From Phycisphaerales bacterium (GTDB taxonomy: Bacteria; Planctomycetota; Phycisphaerae; Phycisphaerales; UBA1924): 51,686 bases of DNA. This document shows, piece by piece, positions 42,558 through 51,686 of the stretch. The DNA lies in NCBI GenBank assembly GCA_007693785.1, contig RECY01000041.1:1-51686 (forward strand), read 5' to 3'. Numbering within the stretch: the first letter of the stretch is position 1; each line of letters begins with the position of its first letter. A model generated the notes under the pieces. The model did not search any database and was not told the origin of the DNA. It worked only from the letters and a program-made list of their open reading frames with translations. Both the position numbers and the translations under genes were made by a program.

Positions 42558-43361
42558 GTGTTTGCGGCCTCTCGTGAACCGGATCGATCGATCAGGCCTG
42601 TTTCCTGGGCGGAGACCGAGGCCGCGTCGTCCACTCCCCGCTCGCCCGCCGACCTGGCCGACGATGCCGACCGGGCCCTGGTCGCGCGGATCCAGCGTCA
42701 GGAGCCCGGCGCGTGGGCCGAGCTGGTCGAGCGCTACCAGCACCGCCTGTACGCCGTCTGCGTGAAGACGCTGGGCGGGCGGGAGCTGGCGGCCGACTGC
42801 TGCCAGGACGCCTTCGTCCGCCTGATCCAGAAGATCGACCGGTACGACGGGCGCAGCCGCTTCAGCACGTGGGCGATCCGGGTCACGATGAACATCTGCC
42901 TGAGCCGCCTCCGGTCCGAAAAACTCCGACGCCACGCCCCCCTCAATGAGACGAATCACGCACAAAAACCAGGTGTTTTCACTGGATCTGCGCCCCGCAC
43001 GCCGACGGGGGGGTCGGGGCGCGCGGGTTTGGTGGAACCGTCGGGGGTTTCGGGCGTCGAACGTGGAGAGGACGCCCGTCGTCTCGGGCGTGCCTTGGCG
43101 GACCTGCCGGACGAGCAGCGGGCGATCTTGCTTCTGCGCGACGTGCAGGGCATGGATTACGCCCAGATCGCCCACGCGCTCGGCGTGGCGGTGGGCACCG
43201 TGAAGAGCCGCCTCTTCCGGGCCCGACGCTCGCTCCGCGAATCGATCGAAGCCGACGCCTGTCACGACCCGCCCGACCAGCCGCCCGCCCGACCCATCGA
43301 CCGCACCACGTCTGACCCCGCACGACACCAGCACGAAACGGATCGGAACCCGCACGCTTGA
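42558..43361 (+). CDS. sigma-70 family RNA polymerase sigma factor, ECF type
   Basis: About 267 residues. Region 2 is WAELVERYQHRLYAVCVKTL through DCCQDAFVRLIQKIDRYDGR and FSTWAIRVTMNICLSRLR. A variable Gly/Pro linker of about 60 residues follows. Region 4 is LPDEQRAILLLRDVQGMDYA and the helix GVAVGTVKSRLFRARRSLRE. There is no region 3, as in ECF factors. The start is uncertain: GTG 42558 is favoured because a -10-like element sits six bases before it, while a more upstream ATG (42492) lies inside the heptamer repeat. The next gene overlaps its stop and is probably its regulator. Confidence 0.9.
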   Translation: MFAASREPDRSIRPVSWAETEAASSTPRSPADLADDADRALVARIQRQEPGAWAELVERYQHRLYAVCVKTLGGRELAADCCQDAFVRLIQKIDRYDGRSRFSTWAIRVTMNICLSRLRSEKLRRHAPLNETNHAQKPGVFTGSAPRTPTGGSGRAGLVEPSGVSGVERGEDARRLGRALADLPDEQRAILLLRDVQGMDYAQIAHALGVAVGTVKSRLFRARRSLRESIEADACHDPPDQPPARPIDRTTSDPARHQHETDRNPHA

Positions 43362-44875
43362 CCGGCACACCGAGCCAACCCGACCCCAGCCGCCCCCCGC
43401 GTCGCGCGAAGAAGCCGAGCGAGCGCGCCATGCTCGATTGGGTCGAACAGGACCGGATCGAGCACGATCGGCCCGACGGGTCCGACCGCGCACAGGCCGA
43501 CCGGGAGCGGGCCGAGGCGCTCGCCGAGGTCGAGCGTGCGCTCGCGGGCGACCCGTCGCTCCGCCGGGAGCTCGAGGCGTTGCGTGCGGATCGCTCCCTG
43601 CTCCGCGCGATGTCGAGCACGACCGGGGCCGAGTCCATCGAGCCCCCGCCGGACCTGCTCGAGCGGGTGGAGCTCGCGCTCGAGCGCGACCTGCTGCTGA
43701 ACGACGCCGACGCGTCAGGCCCCCGGGGCGCAGGCTTCGGCTCGGAGGCCGGCTCGATCGCGGAGGTGCGAACGTTCCCGCTCGGCGGGCGGGCGCGGCC
43801 TCGTCGCCCGTTCAGCCGCTGGGCCGCCCCGGCGATCGCGGCTCTGGTCGTGCTCTCCGGTGCCGCCATCCTGATCTGGCAGCCCATTTCCGCCCCGAAC
43901 GCCCGCCCCGGCGCGGCCCCGCCCGACGCCCCCACACCCCTCGCCCTCGCCCCCACGCCGACGCCGGGCCGCGAATCCGACCTCGCCCCCGGAGCCGCCC
44001 GACGGCAGCTCCCGCTCGACCCTCGGCACGACCCCTCGACGGAGCCGCCCGCGTTCGCGATCGCGGAGGACGGCGAGGCCTCGGCGGGCGGGCCCCCGAT
44101 CCGCGACGGCTTCGCCGAGGCCGACGCGTTGCGGGCCGACCTCGAACGCCTCCTCCAAGGCTCGGCCCTCGCCGGTCGCACCGCCCCGACGCCCCCGAAC
44201 GTCCCGCCCGCCCCGCACACACCCGATCGCGCCGCCGCCCTGAGTAAAAACGGGGGCGAGAACGGGAACGCGCAGATCCTCGACGCCCAGCGAGCGGCCC
44301 AGCTCGCCCGCGAGGGGCGTCTCGGCATCGCCGTCCGCGGCGAGCACCCGCACCGGATCCGCCAGGCGATCAGCGCCGCGCAGACCGACGGGCTCCCCGG
44401 GGCCGCCACCCTCCGCCCGAGCCTGCCCGCCGAGGCGATCGCCCAGCTCCCGCCAGCCCTCGCCGCCCCGCCGAGCGAGCTGTTCGACCTGACCCATCCC
44501 ATGATCGCACGCCAGCGTTCGGCCCCAGCGCGCCCACCCGAGCTCGAGCCCGACGCGCACGCCGAGAGTCGCCCCAGCCCCAGCCCCGAGCCGTCCCACG
44601 GCGTCGGGCTCCCGCCCCGCCCCCGCACGCCCGTCGGGCTCGGCTACTACCGACTCGAGTTCCACCCCTCGGGCGAGGCGCTCGACGAGCTGCGCAACGC
44701 GCTGCTCGCCCGCCTGCCGGAAGGCTCACGCGTGGAGTTTGTCGAGCTGCCCGACCCGATCCAGCTCCCCCCCGAGGCGGACACGTGGTCGGTCCTCTGG
44801 TGGACGCAGCCCCCGGACACGTGGCGCCCACGCGTTTCCGCCCCGCTGGTCATCACCGACGACGCACGCCCGTAG
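43358..44875 (+). CDS. probable membrane-bound anti-sigma factor
   Basis: A 505-residue single-pass protein. The first 120 residues contain charged helices (SLRRELEALRADRSLLRAM) suited to sigma binding. One membrane helix follows (WAAPAIAALVVLSGAAILIW, about 151-170), then a long Pro/Ala-rich extracytoplasmic part with a small folded C-terminal segment (YYRLEFHPSGEALDELRNAL). It has no HxxxCxxC zinc anti-sigma motif. A TTG start overlapping the sigma stop (TTGA) suggests coupling; ATG 43430 is the alternative. The role is inferred from the operon and topology, not from a family match. Confidence 0.6.
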   Translation: MTGTPSQPDPSRPPRRAKKPSERAMLDWVEQDRIEHDRPDGSDRAQADRERAEALAEVERALAGDPSLRRELEALRADRSLLRAMSSTTGAESIEPPPDLLERVELALERDLLLNDADASGPRGAGFGSEAGSIAEVRTFPLGGRARPRRPFSRWAAPAIAALVVLSGAAILIWQPISAPNARPGAAPPDAPTPLALAPTPTPGRESDLAPGAARRQLPLDPRHDPSTEPPAFAIAEDGEASAGGPPIRDGFAEADALRADLERLLQGSALAGRTAPTPPNVPPAPHTPDRAAALSKNGGENGNAQILDAQRAAQLAREGRLGIAVRGEHPHRIRQAISAAQTDGLPGAATLRPSLPAEAIAQLPPALAAPPSELFDLTHPMIARQRSAPARPPELEPDAHAESRPSPSPEPSHGVGLPPRPRTPVGLGYYRLEFHPSGEALDELRNALLARLPEGSRVEFVELPDPIQLPPEADTWSVLWWTQPPDTWRPRVSAPLVITDDARP

Positions 44876-44921
44876 CGGCGCGCCAAGCCCAACGCCGACG
44901 CGGGGCCCTGATCAATCTTGG

Positions 44922-45491
44922 TCAATCCCGATCAACCCGGGCGTCCGCCCCGGACGCCCCGGGCTCGCCCGGGGCGACCTCGATCGAGCCCGGATCGATC
45001 CGGAGGTGCGCCCGAGCCGGCGTCGCCTCCGCGAGCCAGCCCAGCACCTCGCCGATCGCCTCGACCTGACCGGGCCACATGAACGACGCGCGCACCTCCG
45101 ACGCCCCGACCCAGCGGCTCGCGTCGTGCTCGTCGTTGAGCCTCGCCGACCACGACGGCGCGGCCTCCGCGGCGAAGCTCGGCGCCAGGATCACCGCGTC
45201 GCGGGCGCTCCCCTTGAACGCGGGCATATAGAACGGACGCACGCGATCCAGACGCCAGAAGCCCAGGCACGCGGGCGTGCGCACGTCCAGCGCGATCTCC
45301 TCGCGCAGCTCCCGGGCGGCGGCCGCGACCGCGCGCTCCCCGCGCTCGATCGAGCCCGCAACGGTCTGCCACGTCCCGGCGAAGGGCTCCCGCGTGCGCC
45401 GGACCTGGAGCAACGACACCTCGCCCGTCTCGTGCGCACGACGAAAGACGTAGACCAGCACCATGTCCGTGCGCAGCTCGGGCCCGTTCAC
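44922..45491 (-). CDS. Nudix hydrolase
   Basis: A 189-residue hydrolase of nucleoside diphosphate-linked compounds. A nearly complete Nudix box reads GSIERGERAVAAAARELREE (G-x5-E-x7-REL-x-EE), with Ala instead of the final Gly. The N-terminal strand is MVLVYVFRRAHETGEVSLLQ. The GTG start overlaps the pabB stop by four bases. Since the DHNTP pyrophosphatase of folate synthesis is a Nudix enzyme, coupling to pabB makes a folate role attractive, but that is inference only. Confidence 0.85.
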   Translation of the reverse strand: MNGPELRTDMVLVYVFRRAHETGEVSLLQVRRTREPFAGTWQTVAGSIERGERAVAAAARELREEIALDVRTPACLGFWRLDRVRPFYMPAFKGSARDAVILAPSFAAEAAPSWSARLNDEHDASRWVGASEVRASFMWPGQVEAIGEVLGWLAEATPARAHLRIDPGSIEVAPGEPGASGADARVDRD

Positions 45492-46999
45492 GCCCCGGCC
45501 CCGCCGAGCGCCCGCCCGGGGCGCGCCCCGCCCGCAGAACGGATCGCCCACGCCTTCTGCGCCGTCTCGTCGTACTCATCCCCGGGCACGCTGTCGGCGA
45601 CAATGCCCGCCCCGACGCTGTAGTCGAGCGTCGCGCGTCGGAACCGCCCGTCCCGGCCGCGCTCGCCGAGCACGCCCGCCGTGCGGATCGCGACGTTGAA
45701 CGCGAACCGCCCGTGATCGCTGATGAACCCCGACGCGCCGCAATAGGGCCCGCGCCGGCTCGCTTCCAGCTCGTCGATGAGGCGCATCGCCCGGATCTTC
45801 GGCGCCCCGGTCACCGAGCCCGGCGGGAACGTCGCCCGCAGCAGTTCGTCGAGCGTGACGCCCTCACGCAGACGTGCGCGCACCTCCGCGACCGCCTGGA
45901 GCACCCCGCCGCCCGCGTGACGCTCGATCGACCGCGCCTCGGCGACCCGCACGGAGCCGAACCGCGCCACGCGCCCCAGATCGTTGCGCATCAGGTCCAC
46001 GATCATCGCCAGCTCGGCCCGGTCCTTGCCCGCCTCGAACAGCTCGCGCGCGTCGCCGGTGATCGGGCGCGTCCCCTTCATCGGGCGCGTCGCGACCTCC
46101 CCCGTCCGAAGATCGCCTTCCAGGAACAGCTCCGGGCTCAGGCTCAGCACCGCGTGCGCGGGCCCCGGCGCGCCGGTGGTCACCGACTCGGCATAGCACC
46201 CGAACCGCGGTCGGGCGCGCGCACACAAGGCCGCGAAGAGCGCCCGCGTGTCGCCGGTGAAGGGCGCGCTCAGTCGGCGCGCGAGGTTGACCTGGAAGAC
46301 CTCGCCCGCGCCGATCCGCGCCAGCGCCTCGCGCACGCCGGCCTCGTAGCGTTCGCGGGGGTGCGGGTCGGCGGGTGTCTCGAGACGGAAGGGCTCGACG
46401 CGGCCCGGTGCGCGTGCCGCCCGAGCCGACGCGACGCACGCCGCGAGCGCCGACGCGGACGACGACGCCTCGCCGACGGCCTGCCAGCGCCCGGTCCACG
46501 CGTCGTGGACCATCGCGCCCGGGCATCGGAGCCAGAGCCCGAGCGGCCAATCGCGGTCCGACGCCGCCCGCGCCCGCACGCCCTGCCCGGTCGGCTCCAG
46601 GCGTCGCCCGAGGTCGTAGCCGAGCCACCCGATCCACCCGCCCACGAACGGCGGCGCGTCGGGCCCCGGTGCGCCTGCCGCTCCCACCCCCGCGCCCGCG
46701 GGCACGATCGATCGCTCGTCCGTCACTTGCACCCACCCGGTCGGCACCGCGAGCACCGACCAACGCGACCGCCCCGACAACCCCGCGCCCGTCTCGACCA
46801 CCTCACCCGGCGCGGCGGCGTCGCCCGAGACCCACGCCGCCAGCGGCGTTTCACTCGCCCAGTGCGCGACGAGCTCGATCGGCCCGGGCAGGTCGATCGC
46901 CCCGGCCTCGCCCAGCGCAGGCGGGACGCACACGACCGGATCGCCGGGCGGGGCGGGCGGGCTCGTCGGCACGGGATTTCTGGGGAATCCGGTGGGCAT
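45488..46999 (-). CDS. pabB: aminodeoxychorismate synthase component I
   Basis: Adds an amino group to chorismate on the way to p-aminobenzoate and folate. The 503-residue chorismate-binding enzyme has the diagnostic RPMKGTRPI. The Lys in PxKGT marks PabB; anthranilate synthase TrpE has Ala there. Further landmarks are IVDLMRNDLGRV, FPPGSVTGAPKIRAM, YCGASGF and FNVAIRT. The glutamine amidotransferase partner (PabA) is not in this window. The ATG at 46999 is favoured over a long Gly/Arg-rich upstream extension. Divergent from ppdK; coupled to the Nudix gene. Confidence 0.92.
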   Translation of the reverse strand: MPTGFPRNPVPTSPPAPPGDPVVCVPPALGEAGAIDLPGPIELVAHWASETPLAAWVSGDAAAPGEVVETGAGLSGRSRWSVLAVPTGWVQVTDERSIVPAGAGVGAAGAPGPDAPPFVGGWIGWLGYDLGRRLEPTGQGVRARAASDRDWPLGLWLRCPGAMVHDAWTGRWQAVGEASSSASALAACVASARAARAPGRVEPFRLETPADPHPRERYEAGVREALARIGAGEVFQVNLARRLSAPFTGDTRALFAALCARARPRFGCYAESVTTGAPGPAHAVLSLSPELFLEGDLRTGEVATRPMKGTRPITGDARELFEAGKDRAELAMIVDLMRNDLGRVARFGSVRVAEARSIERHAGGGVLQAVAEVRARLREGVTLDELLRATFPPGSVTGAPKIRAMRLIDELEASRRGPYCGASGFISDHGRFAFNVAIRTAGVLGERGRDGRFRRATLDYSVGAGIVADSVPGDEYDETAQKAWAIRSAGGARPGRALGGAGA

Positions 47000-47068
47000 G
47001 GGGCGCACGATGCTATGGATCCCGGGCACAGGGGCCGATTTCGGCTCGCTCGGGACGGGGGCGGTTTC

Positions 47069-47074
47069 TAGACT
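47069..47074 (+). promoter_or_regulatory. candidate -10 element TAGACT of ppdK
   Basis: CTAGACT (47068-47074), 128 bases before the ppdK ATG, matches the copies at pepA and ptsI. The rest of the 203-base divergent region is GC-rich with no other signal I can support. Confidence 0.35.
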
Positions 47075-47202
47075 CCCGCCCGGCGCGCCGTCGGCGGCGT
47101 GCCCGCTGCCGATCCCACACACCCACCGGCACACACCGACGGGACGCCCGGCGACCCGATCACCCAGACGCGACCCCACCTTTCGCACGGAACCACACGA
47201 CA

Positions 47203-50046
<2,844 letters not shown>

Positions 50047-50112
50047 TGGACGAGAAGTAAGCCCAGCCGCGGCACGGGCACCCCGCCCACGCATCACCAA
50101 CCAGATCACCCC

Positions 50113-50144
50113 ACCGCCCGGGCCGCAAACCCGGGCGGTTTTTT
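50113..50144 (+). terminator. intrinsic terminator of ppdK
   Basis: A perfect 10-bp stem ACCGCCCGGG / CCCGGGCGGT (50113-50122 with 50130-50139) with a seven-base loop runs into six T residues. The T run overlaps the stop codon of the opposing membrane-protein gene. Confidence 0.9.
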
Positions 50145-51096
50145 ATGACACTCCGAGCAACACCTCGTGCCGGCGCAACGGCCGCAGCATCCACATCACG
50201 CCAAGACCCACGCCAATCACAATGCTCACGCCACCAAGCAGCGCCACGAGCACCGAATAACCCCAGCCCAGGGCGTACACGACCCACGCGCCGGCGTAAC
50301 CGATCAGAACAACGATGAGCACCGCGCGAACGCCCGCGTGCAGGCGCACGGCCCGGCGGAGCAGGTGGGGGTCCTTAAGCCGGAGGGCGATCGCGGCCGT
50401 GCGCCGAGCCAGCATCGCAGCGATCATGACGAGCGCAGACGCCGCGCCGGCGAGCGTGGGGATGAAGGCGTGCCACGCCCAGTTTCTCTGCATGTTGACA
50501 ATTGAAGACACGCCGACCTCCTGCAACAAACCGATGACGAAGCAGACCGAAGCGACAATTACATAGATACAAAACATCACGACCCACCACGTGCCCCGCA
50601 CCCGGTCCCGAGCCCAGACAATTCGATCCACCCGATCCCCGCTAAAGAACACCCAGGACATAACGACAAAAATGAGAAGGATGACCGCCATCCCGAGCGG
50701 CATCAGGATGACGGGTAAGCCCTGACCTGCCAAGCTCAGCATGGCGACGCTGAAGACCGGGATCGCAAACCAGCACACGGCGAGTAAGCCCGCGATGAGC
50801 CGTAAGAATCCGGAAAACATGACGGGATGGCTGTGATTGCACGCCGTGCCGCGATACGGCTCGCCGAAGCGTCGCATCAGGCGTGTCGGGAACGCGCACT
50901 CCGAGCAGCGCCGAACGGGTCGTGCCTCGGCTTCCGAGTTGTTGCTTTGCGCCACGGCGTACCCGCACCGCGGGCAGACCGCCCCCGCCGCGATCGCGCG
51001 GAACCGGCACACAAACGCGGGCTCGCGTGTCTCTGCAAGAAAGGGGCGAGCATTATTCTGCGGGCTCACACTGTTCATCGTCGTCGTACTCATCAT
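50143..51096 (-). CDS. polytopic membrane protein with N-terminal zinc ribbon
   Basis: A 317-residue protein of unknown function. A Cys-rich N-terminal cytoplasmic module (CPRCGYAVAQ, then RRCSECAFPT) looks like a zinc ribbon, followed by about six to seven membrane helices, for example LIAGLLAVCWFAIPVFSVAM and VILMPLGMAVILLIFVVMSW. AT content is slightly higher than its neighbours. Starts at 51096 or 51078 are both possible; either overlaps the end of the next upstream gene, so the two are probably one operon. Confidence 0.72.
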   Translation of the reverse strand: MMSTTTMNSVSPQNNARPFLAETREPAFVCRFRAIAAGAVCPRCGYAVAQSNNSEAEARPVRRCSECAFPTRLMRRFGEPYRGTACNHSHPVMFSGFLRLIAGLLAVCWFAIPVFSVAMLSLAGQGLPVILMPLGMAVILLIFVVMSWVFFSGDRVDRIVWARDRVRGTWWVVMFCIYVIVASVCFVIGLLQEVGVSSIVNMQRNWAWHAFIPTLAGAASALVMIAAMLARRTAAIALRLKDPHLLRRAVRLHAGVRAVLIVVLIGYAGAWVVYALGWGYSVLVALLGGVSIVIGVGLGVMWMLRPLRRHEVLLGVS

Positions 51097-51686
51097 CCTC
51101 GCATTGCTGCGGGAGAGGTCGGGTGCACGCGAGAACCTTGCAACTGACGTGGTTCAGCATCACGAGCGTGACGCCGTGCGAGAATGCGATGAGCCCGGCG
51201 AACACCCATGCCACGGACACGTTCGCAGGATTCCAGAGGGCAAATCCAAGCAACAGGAACGACGGTGCCCCAGTCACCCCGTTGGTCACTCGGTTAAGCC
51301 GAAACATCCGGACGGCGGCGGCGACCAAGCCGGGCGAATCGAGCCGAACACCCAGCAGCGCCGATCGATACACCACTTTCGACAAGCCCACGAATAGCAT
51401 CGTGTACGCAATCAGCAGCAGCACGCCCGCAACTTCTGGACGAGCGTACATCGGCATTCGCGGAGCCGGGTTTGGCCCCGAAGACTGCCAGAGGTATGCA
51501 CCCAGAATCGCGAGACAGCAGAGCGGCGCAACGATCGCGATCCAGAGCGCCAGCCGTCCCTGACGACGAATCTTGCGGATGATCCAGAGATCGACATCGT
51601 CGCCATCCAAAAATTTTCGGGAGCTGGCAATGATGTACAGCACGCACAACACCATCGCGAGGATCGACATCACAAGAATGGCCGAG
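51053..51686 (-). CDS. membrane protein, 5' end outside the window
   Basis: At least 206 residues with four or so membrane helices (ILAMVLCVLYIIAS at the visible N-terminus, LALWIAIVAPLCCLAILGAY, VAGVLLLIAYTMLFVGLS, VSVAWVFAGLIAFSHGVTL) and an acidic tail (EDDEYDDDEQCE). The frame stays open to the window edge in hydrophobic residues, so the GTG/ATG at 51673/51670 may not be the true start. It overlaps the next gene by up to 44 bases. No family recognised. Confidence 0.62.
   Translation of the reverse strand, partial: SAILVMSILAMVLCVLYIIASSRKFLDGDDVDLWIIRKIRRQGRLALWIAIVAPLCCLAILGAYLWQSSGPNPAPRMPMYARPEVAGVLLLIAYTMLFVGLSKVVYRSALLGVRLDSPGLVAAAVRMFRLNRVTNGVTGAPSFLLLGFALWNPANVSVAWVFAGLIAFSHGVTLVMLNHVSCKVLACTRPLPQQCEDDEYDDDEQCEPAE

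Overview
This window reads as chromosomal DNA of a high-GC planctomycete, most likely of the Phycisphaerae. That placement is an inference. It rests on the very high GC content, a fibro-slime-domain secreted protein, small membrane proteins ending in zinc ribbons, glutaminyl-tRNA synthetase present together with GatCA, mostly short two- to three-gene operons, and palindromic hairpin repeats scattered between genes. I see about 36 protein genes and no convincing tRNA, rRNA, insertion sequence, prophage or CRISPR array.

Layout. 0.1-8.5 kb: ftsK, a methyltransferase, a TlpA-type thioredoxin lipoprotein-like protein, trpC, a CPBP protease and a sulfotransferase-like gene. 8.6-13.2 kb: a fibro-slime protein, rpoN (sigma-54), then recR-zntB with a 4-base overlap. 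13.3-19.9 kb: a semialdehyde-type dehydrogenase, the ComM/YifB ATPase, a zinc-ribbon membrane protein and an M1 metallopeptidase lipoprotein. 20-25.4 kb: a PfkB-family kinase, a small membrane protein, glnS and gltX, with a dense cluster of palindromic repeats around the last two. 25.5-30.3 kb: dnaX-ybaB-Nudix-like operon and pepA. 30.4-34.2 kb: a divergent pyruvate-kinase-like protein and gatC-gatA. 34.2-42.3 kb: rne-dxr-CPBP protease and ptsI, all on the minus strand. 42.5-50.1 kb: an ECF-type sigma factor with its membrane partner, pabB-Nudix, and ppdK with a lysine-rich N-terminal extension. 50.1-51.7 kb: two membrane proteins, the last running off the window.

The strongest observation is in dnaX. 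The reading frame ends one codon after a perfect A_AAA_AAA slippery heptamer. A two-tier GC-rich stem-loop begins seven bases after the heptamer. The -1 frame then stays open for 241 more codons that look like a tau tail. This predicts a 380-residue gamma and a 620-residue tau from one gene by programmed -1 frameshifting, the same logic as E. coli dnaX. A copy of a dispersed hairpin repeat (8-bp stem, GGA loop) sits in frame inside the tau linker.

Other points worth checking: a family of 8-bp/GGA-loop hairpins with compensatory stem changes; a second family built on CACTGACC arms; a 132-bp imperfect inverted repeat; a shared TANNCT motif 6-10 bases before several start codons, which suggests leaderless transcripts; a candidate -24/-12 promoter between rpoN and the fibro-slime gene; and unusual low-complexity tails on FtsK, RNase E and pyruvate phosphate dikinase.
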